From: Betaproteobacteria bacterium
GTDB taxonomy: Bacteria; Pseudomonadota; Gammaproteobacteria; Burkholderiales; SG8-39
Length of the DNA: 5,424 nucleotides
Reading direction: 5' to 3'
Assembly: GCA_005884335.1 (NCBI GenBank)
Contig: VBCJ01000179.1
Span: 1-5,424, forward strand
Shown here: one piece after another, positions 1 to 5,424 of the stretch
How positions within the stretch are numbered: position 1 is the stretch's first letter
Layout: each line of letters begins with the position of its first letter
Notes under the pieces: model-generated
The model's database searches: none
Told to the model about the DNA's origin: nothing
What the model saw: only the letters and a program-made list of their open reading frames with translations
Made by a program: the position numbers and the translations under genes

Positions 1-70
1 CGTCATGGACGCGGCGCGCCAGGCGGGCTTTGGCCAGGTCGTGTTCGCGGTGGAGCAAGCAACGAAGTAG
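1..70 (+). CDS. exbD: C-terminal end of an ExbD/TolR-like biopolymer transport protein (partial)
   Basis: Only the last 22 codons are present, read from base 2 to a TAG at 68-70; the 5' part lies outside the window. The tail reads VMDAARQAGFGQVVFAVEQ and a few more residues. This matches the periplasmic C-terminal end of ExbD/TolR proteins, where a VMDAAR-type helix is followed by a short beta strand. Proteins of this family have one membrane helix and a periplasmic domain, and work with ExbB/TolQ to pass proton-motive force to TonB or TolA. An exbB-exbD pair directly upstream of lpxK is a known arrangement in Betaproteobacteria, which supports the call. The lpxK start is only 14 bp downstream, so the two are probably co-transcribed. 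The evidence is a short tail plus context, and ExbD cannot be separated from TolR here. Confidence 0.7.
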   Translation, partial: VMDAARQAGFGQVVFAVEQATK

Positions 71-84
71 CGCGCAGCGCGCGT

Positions 85-1092
85 ATGGAGGCCGCTCGGC
101 CCACCTTTCTTGCCGCTGGCTTTGCCGCGCGTCACTGGTACCGGCTGAGCCCGGTGTCGGTGCTGCTGTTTCCGATAAGCCTCGTCTTTCGTCTGCTGGT
201 AGCCCTGCGCCGTCTGCTCTTTCGCGCGGGCGCGCTGCCCTCGGTGCGACTTCGCGTTCCGGTGATCGTCGTCGGAAACCTGACGGTCGGGGGCACCGGG
301 AAAACCCCGCTGATCCTCGCCCTCGCCGAAGCTTTGCGCCGCAGGGGGCTGCACCCCGGAATTCTCAGCCGGGGGTATGGCGGGACCGACGCCGGGCCCC
401 GCGCGGTGAGCGCGGGAGAAGATGCCGCGCAGGTCGGCGATGAGCCTTTGCTGCTCGCCGAGCGTTCCGGGTGCCCGGTGTGGATCGGCGCGGATCGCGC
501 GGCCGCCGCCCGCGCGCTGCTCGCAGTCCATGCTCGCTGCGACGTGATTCTCTGCGACGACGGATTGCAGCATTACCGCTTGCGGCGAGATTTCGAAATC
601 GCGGTCGAGGATGAACGCGGTTTCGGCAATGGCTTGCTGCTTCCGGCCGGTCCTTTGCGTGAGCCGGCCGATCGCTGCGTCGATGCGACGGTGGTAAACG
701 GGGCCGAGCCCTGGCCGGGCGCGTTCCGCATGCGGCTCACGCCGGCGGGTCTGTACCGAGTTGATGCGCATGCGGCCCCTTTGATGCAGTCCGAGCTTTC
801 CGGAAAGAAGCTGCACGCGGTCGCCGGAATCGGCAATCCCGAGCGGTTTTTCGCGGGGCTTTCGCGCATGGGCCTCGCGTTCTCGGCCCACCCGTTTCCG
901 GATCACCACGCGTTTCGGGCTGCAGATCTCGAGTTCGCCGATTGTGATTTCGTGCTGATGACCGAAAAGGATGCGGTAAAATGCCGCGACTTCGGCCGGC
1001 GCGACCTGATTGCGGTGCGCGTCGATGCCGAAATCGATCCTTCGTTGACGGAGCTCATTCTGGAACGAATTCATGGACGCGCGGCTTCTTGA
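85..1092 (+). CDS. lpxK: Tetraacyldisaccharide 4'-kinase (lipid A 4'-kinase)
   Basis: LpxK phosphorylates the 4' position of the tetraacyldisaccharide-1-phosphate lipid A precursor with ATP, giving lipid IVA at the inner face of the cytoplasmic membrane. The 335-residue protein is close to the usual family length. It has a hydrophobic N-terminal segment (about residues 21-48) that should anchor it in the membrane. A Walker A loop GNLTVGGTGKTP lies at 64-75, SRGYGG at 95-100, GDEP at 118-121, DDGLQHYRLRRD at 158-169, AGIGNPERFF at 247-256 and MTEKDAVKC at 292-300. All are typical LpxK motifs. ATG 85 is the only reasonable start: no in-frame alternative start lies between it and the HWYR segment. 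No clear Shine-Dalgarno sequence precedes it, and the GC-rich 14-bp spacer after the upstream stop suggests translation may be coupled to the exbD-like gene. The 3' end overlaps the next gene by 20 bp. Confidence 0.97.
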   Translation: MEAARPTFLAAGFAARHWYRLSPVSVLLFPISLVFRLLVALRRLLFRAGALPSVRLRVPVIVVGNLTVGGTGKTPLILALAEALRRRGLHPGILSRGYGGTDAGPRAVSAGEDAAQVGDEPLLLAERSGCPVWIGADRAAAARALLAVHARCDVILCDDGLQHYRLRRDFEIAVEDERGFGNGLLLPAGPLREPADRCVDATVVNGAEPWPGAFRMRLTPAGLYRVDAHAAPLMQSELSGKKLHAVAGIGNPERFFAGLSRMGLAFSAHPFPDHHAFRAADLEFADCDFVLMTEKDAVKCRDFGRRDLIAVRVDAEIDPSLTELILERIHGRAAS

Positions 1093-1258
1093 CATTCTCG
1101 TCTGCCCGATCTGCAAGGGGCCGCTCGTCTATCGCAGGGCGCAGGCCGAGTTCATCTGCAAAGCCGACCGCCTCGCGTTCCCGATTCGGGACGATATTCC
1201 GGTGATGCTCGAAGAGGAGGCGAGAAAGCTGCGCCCCGAGGAAGAAGTGAACGAGTGA
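1073..1258 (+). CDS. ycaR: Trm112/YcaR (UPF0434) family small protein
   Basis: This is a 61-residue protein of the Trm112-like family, in its usual place between lpxK and kdsB. It begins MDARLLDILVCPICKGPL, with a Cys pair (C11, C14) in the CPxCKG motif. A third Cys (C29) sits in a short strand, followed by LAFPIRDDIPVML at about 34-46, the family's hallmark C-terminal stretch. Four-Cys relatives bind zinc; only three cysteines are visible here, so zinc binding is uncertain. Eukaryotic and archaeal Trm112 activates methyltransferases, but the role of the short bacterial version is not firmly established and its link to lipopolysaccharide genes is mainly by position. The tail (about 47-61) is highly charged and glutamate-rich. 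The start lies inside the end of lpxK, with a weak GGA ribosome-binding match at 1062-1064, consistent with translational coupling. Confidence 0.93.
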   Translation: MDARLLDILVCPICKGPLVYRRAQAEFICKADRLAFPIRDDIPVMLEEEARKLRPEEEVNE

Positions 1259-1288
1259 ACGGGGAGGCGGCGGCCCAAGATCCTTAGC

Positions 1289-2062
1289 ATGTCCTTCACC
1301 GCCATTATCCCGGCGCGATTCGCATCCAGCCGGTTTCCCGGAAAGGCGCTCGCCGATATTGGAGGCAGGCCCATGGTCGTGCGAGTCGCCGATCGGGCGC
1401 GAGAAAGCGGCGCGCGCGGCGTATACGTGGCCACCGACCACCGCGACATCGCGGCAGCGGTAGAACGGTGCGGCCATCAGGCCGTAATGACCCGCGGCGA
1501 CCATGCCACGGGCACTGACCGGATCGCGGAGGTTGTGGAGCGTCTCGGGCTTGCGGCGGACAGCCTGGTCGTAAACGTCCAGGGCGACGAGCCGATGATC
1601 GAACCGGGCCTCATACGTGCAGTAGCGACTCTGCTTGCGGATACGCCGGAAGCGGCGATGGCGACAGCCTGCCATTCGATCCGGGACTTGGGTGAGCTGT
1701 TCAATCCCAATGTCGTCAAGGTCGTTCTCGATCATGCGGGACTGGCGCGTTATTTCAGCCGGGCTCCGGTCCCCTGGGCCCGGGATGCTTTCGAGGCTTC
1801 CGCGCGGGATCTGCCGGAGGGGCTTCCTTGCTATCGGCACATCGGCATTTATGCCTACCGCGCCGATTTCCTGCGTACCTATCCGCGGCTCGAACGCTCG
1901 CCGCTTGAGGAGTTCGAGGCGCTTGAACAGCTGCGCGCGCTCTGGCACGGCTACGCCATCGCCGTAGCGGTGCGACAGGATGCATCGCTTCTTGGCGTTG
2001 ATACGCCCGAGGATCTGGAACGCGTGCGGGCGCTGTTTGACCGCGTGGGTCACAAACGGTAA
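1289..2062 (+). CDS. kdsB: 3-deoxy-manno-octulosonate cytidylyltransferase (CMP-Kdo synthetase)
   Basis: KdsB joins CTP and Kdo into CMP-Kdo and releases pyrophosphate. It is the cytoplasmic activation step before Kdo is added to lipid IVA, the product of LpxK encoded just upstream. The 257-residue protein matches family length. Motifs in order are the nucleotide-binding PARFASSRFPGKAL at 8-21, MTRGDHATGTDRIAEV at 67-82, the metal-binding NVQGDEPMI at 96-104, NPNVVKVV at 139-146, YFSRAPVPWAR at 155-165, HIGIYAYR at 184-191, LEQLR at 212-216 and GVDTPEDL at 236-243. Aspartates 100 and 238 fall at the expected Mg-binding positions. It starts 30 bp after the ycaR-like gene. A GGGGAGG at 1260-1266 is rather far from the ATG to be an ideal ribosome-binding site. 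No key residue seems to be missing. Confidence 0.97.
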   Translation: MSFTAIIPARFASSRFPGKALADIGGRPMVVRVADRARESGARGVYVATDHRDIAAAVERCGHQAVMTRGDHATGTDRIAEVVERLGLAADSLVVNVQGDEPMIEPGLIRAVATLLADTPEAAMATACHSIRDLGELFNPNVVKVVLDHAGLARYFSRAPVPWARDAFEASARDLPEGLPCYRHIGIYAYRADFLRTYPRLERSPLEEFEALEQLRALWHGYAIAVAVRQDASLLGVDTPEDLERVRALFDRVGHKR

Positions 2063-2109
2063 GGTCATCTCGTCGGATAGGTTCTTCGCCGCGATCCCGG
2101 GGGACAACA

Positions 2110-2680
2110 ATGAGACTAATTCTTTTGGGACCGCCGGGCGCCGGTAAAGGCACCCAAGCGAGCTTCATCAGGGAACGCTTCCGCATTCCGCAAATCTCAA
2201 CGGGGGACATGTTGCGCGCCGCGGTAAAAGCGGGCACGCCGCTCGGTCTTGCGGCAAAGAAGGTCATGGACGCGGGGCAGCTTGTTTCCGACGACATCAT
2301 CATCGGGCTGGTGAAGGAACGGCTGAAGCATCTGGATTGCAAGAAAGGCTACCTGTTCGACGGTTTTCCGCGCACCATTCCCCAGGCGGAAGCGATGGGT
2401 ACATCCCGGCTCGGGGCGCGTCTACCATGTCAAATTCAATCCGCCGAAGACAGCGGGTAAGGACGACGTTACGGGTGAGCCGCTGATTCAGCGAGACGAC
2501 GACTGGGAGGAGACGGTTAGGAAACGGCTCGAGGTCTACCGCAAGCAGACGCGGCCGCTCGTGGACTACTATTCGAATTGGGCCGCGCAGGGTGACCCGC
2601 GTGCGCCGAAGTATCGGAAAATCTCGGGTGTCGGCTCGGTCGCGGAGATTCGCGATCGGGTGTTTGCCGCGCTCAAGTAA
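2110..2680 (+). pseudogene. adk: Adenylate kinase, broken by an internal deletion with frameshift
   Basis: Adenylate kinase interconverts ATP + AMP and 2 ADP in the cytoplasm and is normally essential. The first 96 codons are intact: P-loop GPPGAGKGT at 7-15, AMP-site STGDMLR at 30-36, and FDGFPRT with Arg88 at 83-89. After Met96 (2395-2397) the reading frame runs into unrelated residues and stops at a TAA at 2458-2460, giving a 116-residue product. From base 2399 the next frame reads VHPGSGRVYHVKFNPPK, then RDDDWEETVRKRL, and on to the normal C-terminus at a TAA (2678-2680), 93 codons in all. Compared with the E. coli protein as I recall it, residues 97-124 are absent, equal to about 83 bp. 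These include the catalytic arginines 119 and 123 and the start of the LID domain. 96 + 28 + 93 gives 217 residues, the expected full length. A GGGGGA at 2099-2104 is a good ribosome-binding site. No in-frame ATG restarts the C-terminal part. As written, the gene cannot make an active enzyme. Confidence 0.93.
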
Positions 2681-2693
2681 CGCACGCGCTGCC

Positions 2694-3836
2694 ATGAAGC
2701 CAAAAAATGCGCTCTATGCTCAATCAGGCGGGGTGACCGCTGTCATCAACGCGAGTGCCGCGGGCGTGATCGAGACCGCGCGCAAGCACACAAACCGCAT
2801 CGGCAAGGTCTACGCCGGCCGCGACGGCATCATCGGCGCGCTCACCGAGGACCTGATCGACACCAGCCGCGAACCCGCATCGGCGATCTCCAGGCTCAAG
2901 ACCACGCCGGGCGGTGCGTTCGGCTCATGCCGCTATAAGCTGAAAGGTATCGATGAAAACCGGGCACATTACGAGCGCCTGATCGAGGTATTCCGGGCCC
3001 ACGACATCGGCTACTTCTTCTACAACGGCGGCAACGATTCCGCGGATACCGCCTGGAAGATCTCGCAAGTCGGCGAAAAACTTGGATACCCGCTCATCTG
3101 CGTAGGCATTCCCAAAACCGTCGACAACGATCTTGCGATCACCGATAACTGCCCGGGCTTCGGGTCGGTCGCGAAATACGTCGCGACCTCGATCCGCGAA
3201 GCGAGTTTCGACGTCGCCTCGATGTCGAAGACCTCCACTCGGGTCTTCGTCATGGAAGTGATGGGCCGGCACGCGGGGTGGATCACCGCCGCCTGCGGCC
3301 TCGCTGCCGACCCGGAGGGCCTGCGCAACAGGGACGGTAACTTTCTCTCCGAGACCGGTCTGAAGGACGCCTTCGGCCATTCGCAACTGGGCGGCGCGGG
3401 CGAGATCGTCGCGAAGCTCGTCAAGGACCGTCTGAAATACAAATATCACTGGGCGCTCGCCGACTACCTGCAGCGCTCCGCCCGCCATATCGCATCCAGA
3501 GTGGACGTCGAACAATCCTACAAGCTCGGCGCGGCCGCGGTGAAGCTCGCCCTTGCCGGGAGGAACGCGGTGATGCCGATCATCGAGCGCGTTTCGAACA
3601 CGCCCTATCGCTGGCGCATTGCCGTTGCGAAACTCGCCGACATCGCCAACAAGGAAAAGATGATGCCGCGCGATTTCATCACCGAGGACGGGTTCCACAT
3701 CACGCGCAAATGCCGCACCTATCTCTCGCCGCTGATCCAGGGCGAGGCGCCGCCGCCATACAAAAACGGATTGCCCGATTACGTGAAACTGAAGAACACA
3801 CCTGTTCCCAAGAAGCTTCCCGCCTTCAGGCTTTAG
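2694..3836 (+). CDS. pfp: Pyrophosphate-dependent 6-phosphofructokinase
   Basis: This 380-residue phosphofructokinase-family enzyme should convert fructose 6-phosphate and PPi reversibly into fructose 1,6-bisphosphate and phosphate in the cytoplasm. Motifs are YAQSGGVTAVINAS at 8-21, TPGGAFGSCR at 71-80, FFYNGGNDSADT at 108-119, PKTVDNDL at 140-147, TDNCPGFGS at 150-158 and MEVMGRHAGW at 187-196. PPi specificity is inferred from Asp115, which replaces the glycine of the ATP-enzyme GGDGS motif, and from Lys141 in PKTVDND, where ATP enzymes have PGTIDND. Asp144 and Asp146 are the catalytic TxDND acids. ATG 2694 is chosen because the recognisable N-terminal strand begins right there; a GTG start at 2592 would add 34 residues that are only the adk 3' end read in the wrong frame. 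It lies 13 bp after the adk stop with no clear Shine-Dalgarno sequence, so it was probably coupled to adk translation. hppA follows. Confidence 0.93.
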   Translation: MKPKNALYAQSGGVTAVINASAAGVIETARKHTNRIGKVYAGRDGIIGALTEDLIDTSREPASAISRLKTTPGGAFGSCRYKLKGIDENRAHYERLIEVFRAHDIGYFFYNGGNDSADTAWKISQVGEKLGYPLICVGIPKTVDNDLAITDNCPGFGSVAKYVATSIREASFDVASMSKTSTRVFVMEVMGRHAGWITAACGLAADPEGLRNRDGNFLSETGLKDAFGHSQLGGAGEIVAKLVKDRLKYKYHWALADYLQRSARHIASRVDVEQSYKLGAAAVKLALAGRNAVMPIIERVSNTPYRWRIAVAKLADIANKEKMMPRDFITEDGFHITRKCRTYLSPLIQGEAPPPYKNGLPDYVKLKNTPVPKKLPAFRL

Positions 3837-3848
3837 CTTCTTCGCTGC

Positions 3849-3857
3849 TGCTATAAT
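3849..3857 (+). promoter_or_regulatory. Extended -10 sigma-70-type promoter for hppA
   Basis: The gap between pfp and hppA contains TGCTATAAT: a perfect TATAAT hexamer at 3852-3857 preceded by the TG of an extended -10 element at 3849-3850. No good -35 box is seen 16-18 bp upstream (the candidates resemble GGCTTT), but extended -10 promoters tolerate a poor -35. Transcription would start near 3864, leaving a leader of about 50 nt before hppA. An exact consensus in otherwise GC-rich DNA is unlikely to be chance. It implies that hppA can be transcribed separately from pfp. Confidence 0.65.
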
Positions 3858-3862
3858 TCCGC

Positions 3863-3894
3863 GCCCTTCATCCATTCGGGCCCGGGACAAGGGC
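3863..3894 (+). other. Imperfect hairpin in the hppA leader
   Basis: GCCCTT at 3863-3868 pairs with AAGGGC at 3889-3894. Inside it, TCC at 3871-3873 can pair with GGA at 3885-3887, enclosing a loop that holds the palindrome CGGGCCCG (3877-3884). The structure would begin at the predicted 5' end of the hppA transcript and end 7 nt before the ribosome-binding site. It has no U-tract, so it is not a convincing intrinsic terminator; it could stabilise the mRNA or be chance in GC-rich DNA. Confidence 0.3.
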
Positions 3895-3901
3895 TTCATT
3901 C

Positions 3902-3909
3902 AGGGGAGA
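3902..3909 (+). promoter_or_regulatory. Ribosome-binding site of hppA
   Basis: AGGGGAGA lies 5 nt upstream of ATG 3915, and its GGAG core is 7 nt from the start codon. This is the clearest Shine-Dalgarno match in the window along with that of adk. It fixes the hppA start. Confidence 0.75.
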
Positions 3910-3914
3910 AATTT

Positions 3915-5424
3915 ATGAGCGGAGGTCTCTGGCTAGCCTTCATCTGCGGCGCGGCGGCACTTGCCTACGGGGGCTGGCAAATATCCTGGATCCTGCAGCA
4001 ACCGACCGGCAACGATCGCATGCGCGAGATCGCGCAGGCCATTCAGACAGGAGCCATGGCCTACCTGAACCGCCAATACACGACCATCGGCGTCGTCGGC
4101 GTGATCCTGTTCCTGGTGATCGGCCTCGTTCCAGGTCTCGGTTGGGCGACCGCTTGGGGATTCGCGGTCGGTGCGATCCTGTCGGGCGCGACCGGCTATA
4201 TCGGAATGAATATCTCGGTTCGCGCCAACGTCCGTACCGCTGAGGCTGCACGGGTCGGGCTCAACGAAGCGTTGACGCTTGCTTTTCGCGGCGGCGCGAT
4301 CACGGGCCTCCTCGTCGTGGGCCTCGGCCTGCTCGGCGTTGCGGGCTATTACGCGATCATGGCGACTTCAGCTGCGCCCGGTGCCGCATACAGTGACGTC
4401 ATCAAGCCGCTCGTGGGCCTTGGATTCGGCGGATCGCTTATTTCGATCTTCGCTCGGCTCGGAGGCGGCATCTTCACCAAGGGCGCCGATGTCGGCGCGG
4501 ACCTGGTCGGCAAGGTGGAAGCGGGCATTCCCGAGGACGACCCGCGCAATCCCGCGGTGATCGCCGACAACGTCGGCGACAACGTGGGGGACTGCGCCGG
4601 CATGGCCGCAGATCTCTTCGAGACTTTCGCCGTGACGTTGATCGCCACGATGCTGCTCGGTGCGCTGATGGTCAAGACCGCTTCCGACGCGGCGCTCATC
4701 TATCCGCTCGCATTGGGCGGCGTATCGATCATCGCTTCCATTATCGGCTGCATGTTCGTCAAAGCGCAGCCGGGCAAGAAGATCATGAGCGCGCTTTACC
4801 GCGGACTCATCGTCGCCGGCGTGCTCGCCGCGATCGCCTTTGTCCCGGTGACCTACTGGATCATGGGCGATGTAGTGAAGGACGTACCGTTTGAGATTCG
4901 CGGCTCCCAACAGATGATCACGATCTGGCACCTTTGGGGAGCGGCACTCGTCGGCTTGGTGCTGACTGCGCTCATGGTGGTCATCACCGAGTACTACACC
5001 GCAACCGAGTATTCGCCGGTACGCCACGTCGCGCAGGCCTCGACCACCGGGCATGCGACGAACATCATCGCGGGTCTGGGCGTATCGATGAAGGCGACCA
5101 CCTTGCCCGTGATCGCCGTGTGTGCGGCGATCCTCGTCGCCTACACGCTCGCCGGGCTCTACGGCATCGCGATCGCCGCGACCTCGATGCTGTCGATGAC
5201 CGGGATCATCGTCGCGTTGGACGCCTACGGCCCGATCACCGACAACGCGGGCGGCATCGCCGAGATGGCGGATCTTCCCGACTCGGTTCGTGCCATCACG
5301 GATCCGCTGGACGCCGTCGGCAACACCACCAAAGCGGTGACCAAGGGTTATGCCATCGGCTCGGCAGGCCTCGCAGCGCTGGTGCTCTTTGCCGACTACA
5401 CCCACGCGCTCGATCACGCGGGCA
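3915..5424 (+). CDS. hppA: Membrane-bound H+-translocating pyrophosphatase, K+-independent type (3' end cut by window)
   Basis: HppA is a multi-pass inner-membrane protein that couples PPi hydrolysis to proton pumping and can run in reverse. The frame stays open from ATG 3915 to the window end: 503 codons of an expected 660-700, so roughly the last quarter is missing. Hydrophobic segments alternate with short loops, the first at about residues 4-26. The N-terminal REIAQAIQTGAMAYLNRQY segment is at 37-55. The PPi/Mg-binding motifs are DVGADLVGKVEAGIPEDDP at 192-210 and DNVGDNVGDCAGMAADLFE at 218-236. GPITDNAGGIAEM is at 439-451. Lys473 in GNTTKAVTKGYAIGSA, with Thr476 three residues on, is the signature of K+-independent H+-PPases of the Rhodospirillum rubrum kind; K+-dependent enzymes have Ala at the first position. 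The gene follows pfp by 78 bp, with its own promoter candidate and ribosome-binding site. Family identity is secure; ion specificity is inferred from the motif. Confidence 0.96.
   Translation, partial: MSGGLWLAFICGAAALAYGGWQISWILQQPTGNDRMREIAQAIQTGAMAYLNRQYTTIGVVGVILFLVIGLVPGLGWATAWGFAVGAILSGATGYIGMNISVRANVRTAEAARVGLNEALTLAFRGGAITGLLVVGLGLLGVAGYYAIMATSAAPGAAYSDVIKPLVGLGFGGSLISIFARLGGGIFTKGADVGADLVGKVEAGIPEDDPRNPAVIADNVGDNVGDCAGMAADLFETFAVTLIATMLLGALMVKTASDAALIYPLALGGVSIIASIIGCMFVKAQPGKKIMSALYRGLIVAGVLAAIAFVPVTYWIMGDVVKDVPFEIRGSQQMITIWHLWGAALVGLVLTALMVVITEYYTATEYSPVRHVAQASTTGHATNIIAGLGVSMKATTLPVIAVCAAILVAYTLAGLYGIAIAATSMLSMTGIIVALDAYGPITDNAGGIAEMADLPDSVRAITDPLDAVGNTTKAVTKGYAIGSAGLAALVLFADYTHALDHAG

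Noticed and set aside
30..443. A 137-codon open frame on the plus strand at the window start
   Set aside because: It overlaps the exbD-like tail and the lpxK N-terminus in another frame and is extremely Arg/Ala/Ser-rich, typical of out-of-frame reading.
2037..2065. Possible adk promoter: TTGACC at 2037-2042 with TAAGGT 17 bp downstream
   Set aside because: The -35 match is good but the -10 matches only 3 of 6 bases, and the -35 lies inside kdsB coding sequence. It is probably chance.
1055..2110. A 351-codon open frame on the minus strand opposite kdsB
   Set aside because: It lies fully antisense to kdsB and the ycaR-like gene, both with clear family motifs. Its translation shows no recognisable domain, and long antisense frames are expected in GC-rich coding DNA.
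2395..2402. Programmed ribosomal frameshift rescuing adk
   Set aside because: There is no slippery heptamer, and a frame change alone would still lack about 28 residues with two catalytic arginines.
2592..2693. GTG 2592 as the start of pfp, adding 34 residues
   Set aside because: The extra residues come from the adk 3' end read out of frame, and that DNA clearly encodes the adenylate kinase C-terminus in another frame.
3810..3842. Inverted repeat AAGAAGC / GCTTCTT around the pfp stop as a terminator
   Set aside because: The 7-bp stem is AT-rich with a 19-nt loop and no T-tract follows, so it does not look like an intrinsic terminator.
2925..3899. A 324-codon open frame on the minus strand opposite pfp
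   Set aside because: It is antisense to a well-conserved phosphofructokinase and its composition is Arg/Gly/Val-rich, as expected for a shadow frame.
4368..5417. A 349-codon open frame on the minus strand opposite hppA
   Set aside because: It is antisense to hppA; the product is an Asp/Arg/His/Gly-rich shadow with no membrane or enzyme motif.

Overview
The window is a stretch of chromosomal core genes from a GC-rich Gram-negative bacterium, with every gene on the + strand. The lipopolysaccharide genes (lpxK, kdsB) together with an ExbD/TolR-like tail require an outer-membrane organism. The order exbD - lpxK - ycaR-like - kdsB - adk, followed by a pyrophosphate-dependent phosphofructokinase and a proton-pumping pyrophosphatase, most resembles Betaproteobacteria or chemolithotroph/methylotroph-type Proteobacteria. 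That placement is inferred from gene order and protein motifs, not from a search.

Layout. Positions 1-70 hold the last 22 codons of an ExbD/TolR-like protein. Positions 85-1092 are lpxK (lipid A 4'-kinase). Positions 1073-1258 are a small Trm112/YcaR-family protein overlapping lpxK by 20 bp. Positions 1289-2062 are kdsB (CMP-Kdo synthetase). Positions 2110-2680 are adk (adenylate kinase), which is broken: about 83 bp are missing after codon 96, the frame shifts, and translation stops at 2460, although the rest of the protein is still readable in another frame to 2680. Positions 2694-3836 are a PPi-dependent 6-phosphofructokinase. A 78-bp gap (3837-3914) carries a consensus extended -10 promoter and a Shine-Dalgarno sequence. 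Position 3915 to the window end is the first 503 codons of hppA, a membrane H+-translocating pyrophosphatase whose motifs are those of the K+-independent class.

How the genes work together. The first half supplies lipid A phosphorylation and Kdo activation for lipopolysaccharide. KdsB releases PPi when it makes CMP-Kdo. The second half is an energy-saving PPi module: the phosphofructokinase uses or makes PPi in a reversible glycolytic step, and HppA couples PPi hydrolysis or synthesis to the proton gradient. Adenylate kinase normally sits between the two groups and balances adenine nucleotides.

No mobile element, CRISPR array, RNA gene or unknown system is visible. The observation most worth checking is the damaged copy of the normally essential adk, which is either a real deletion or an assembly error.
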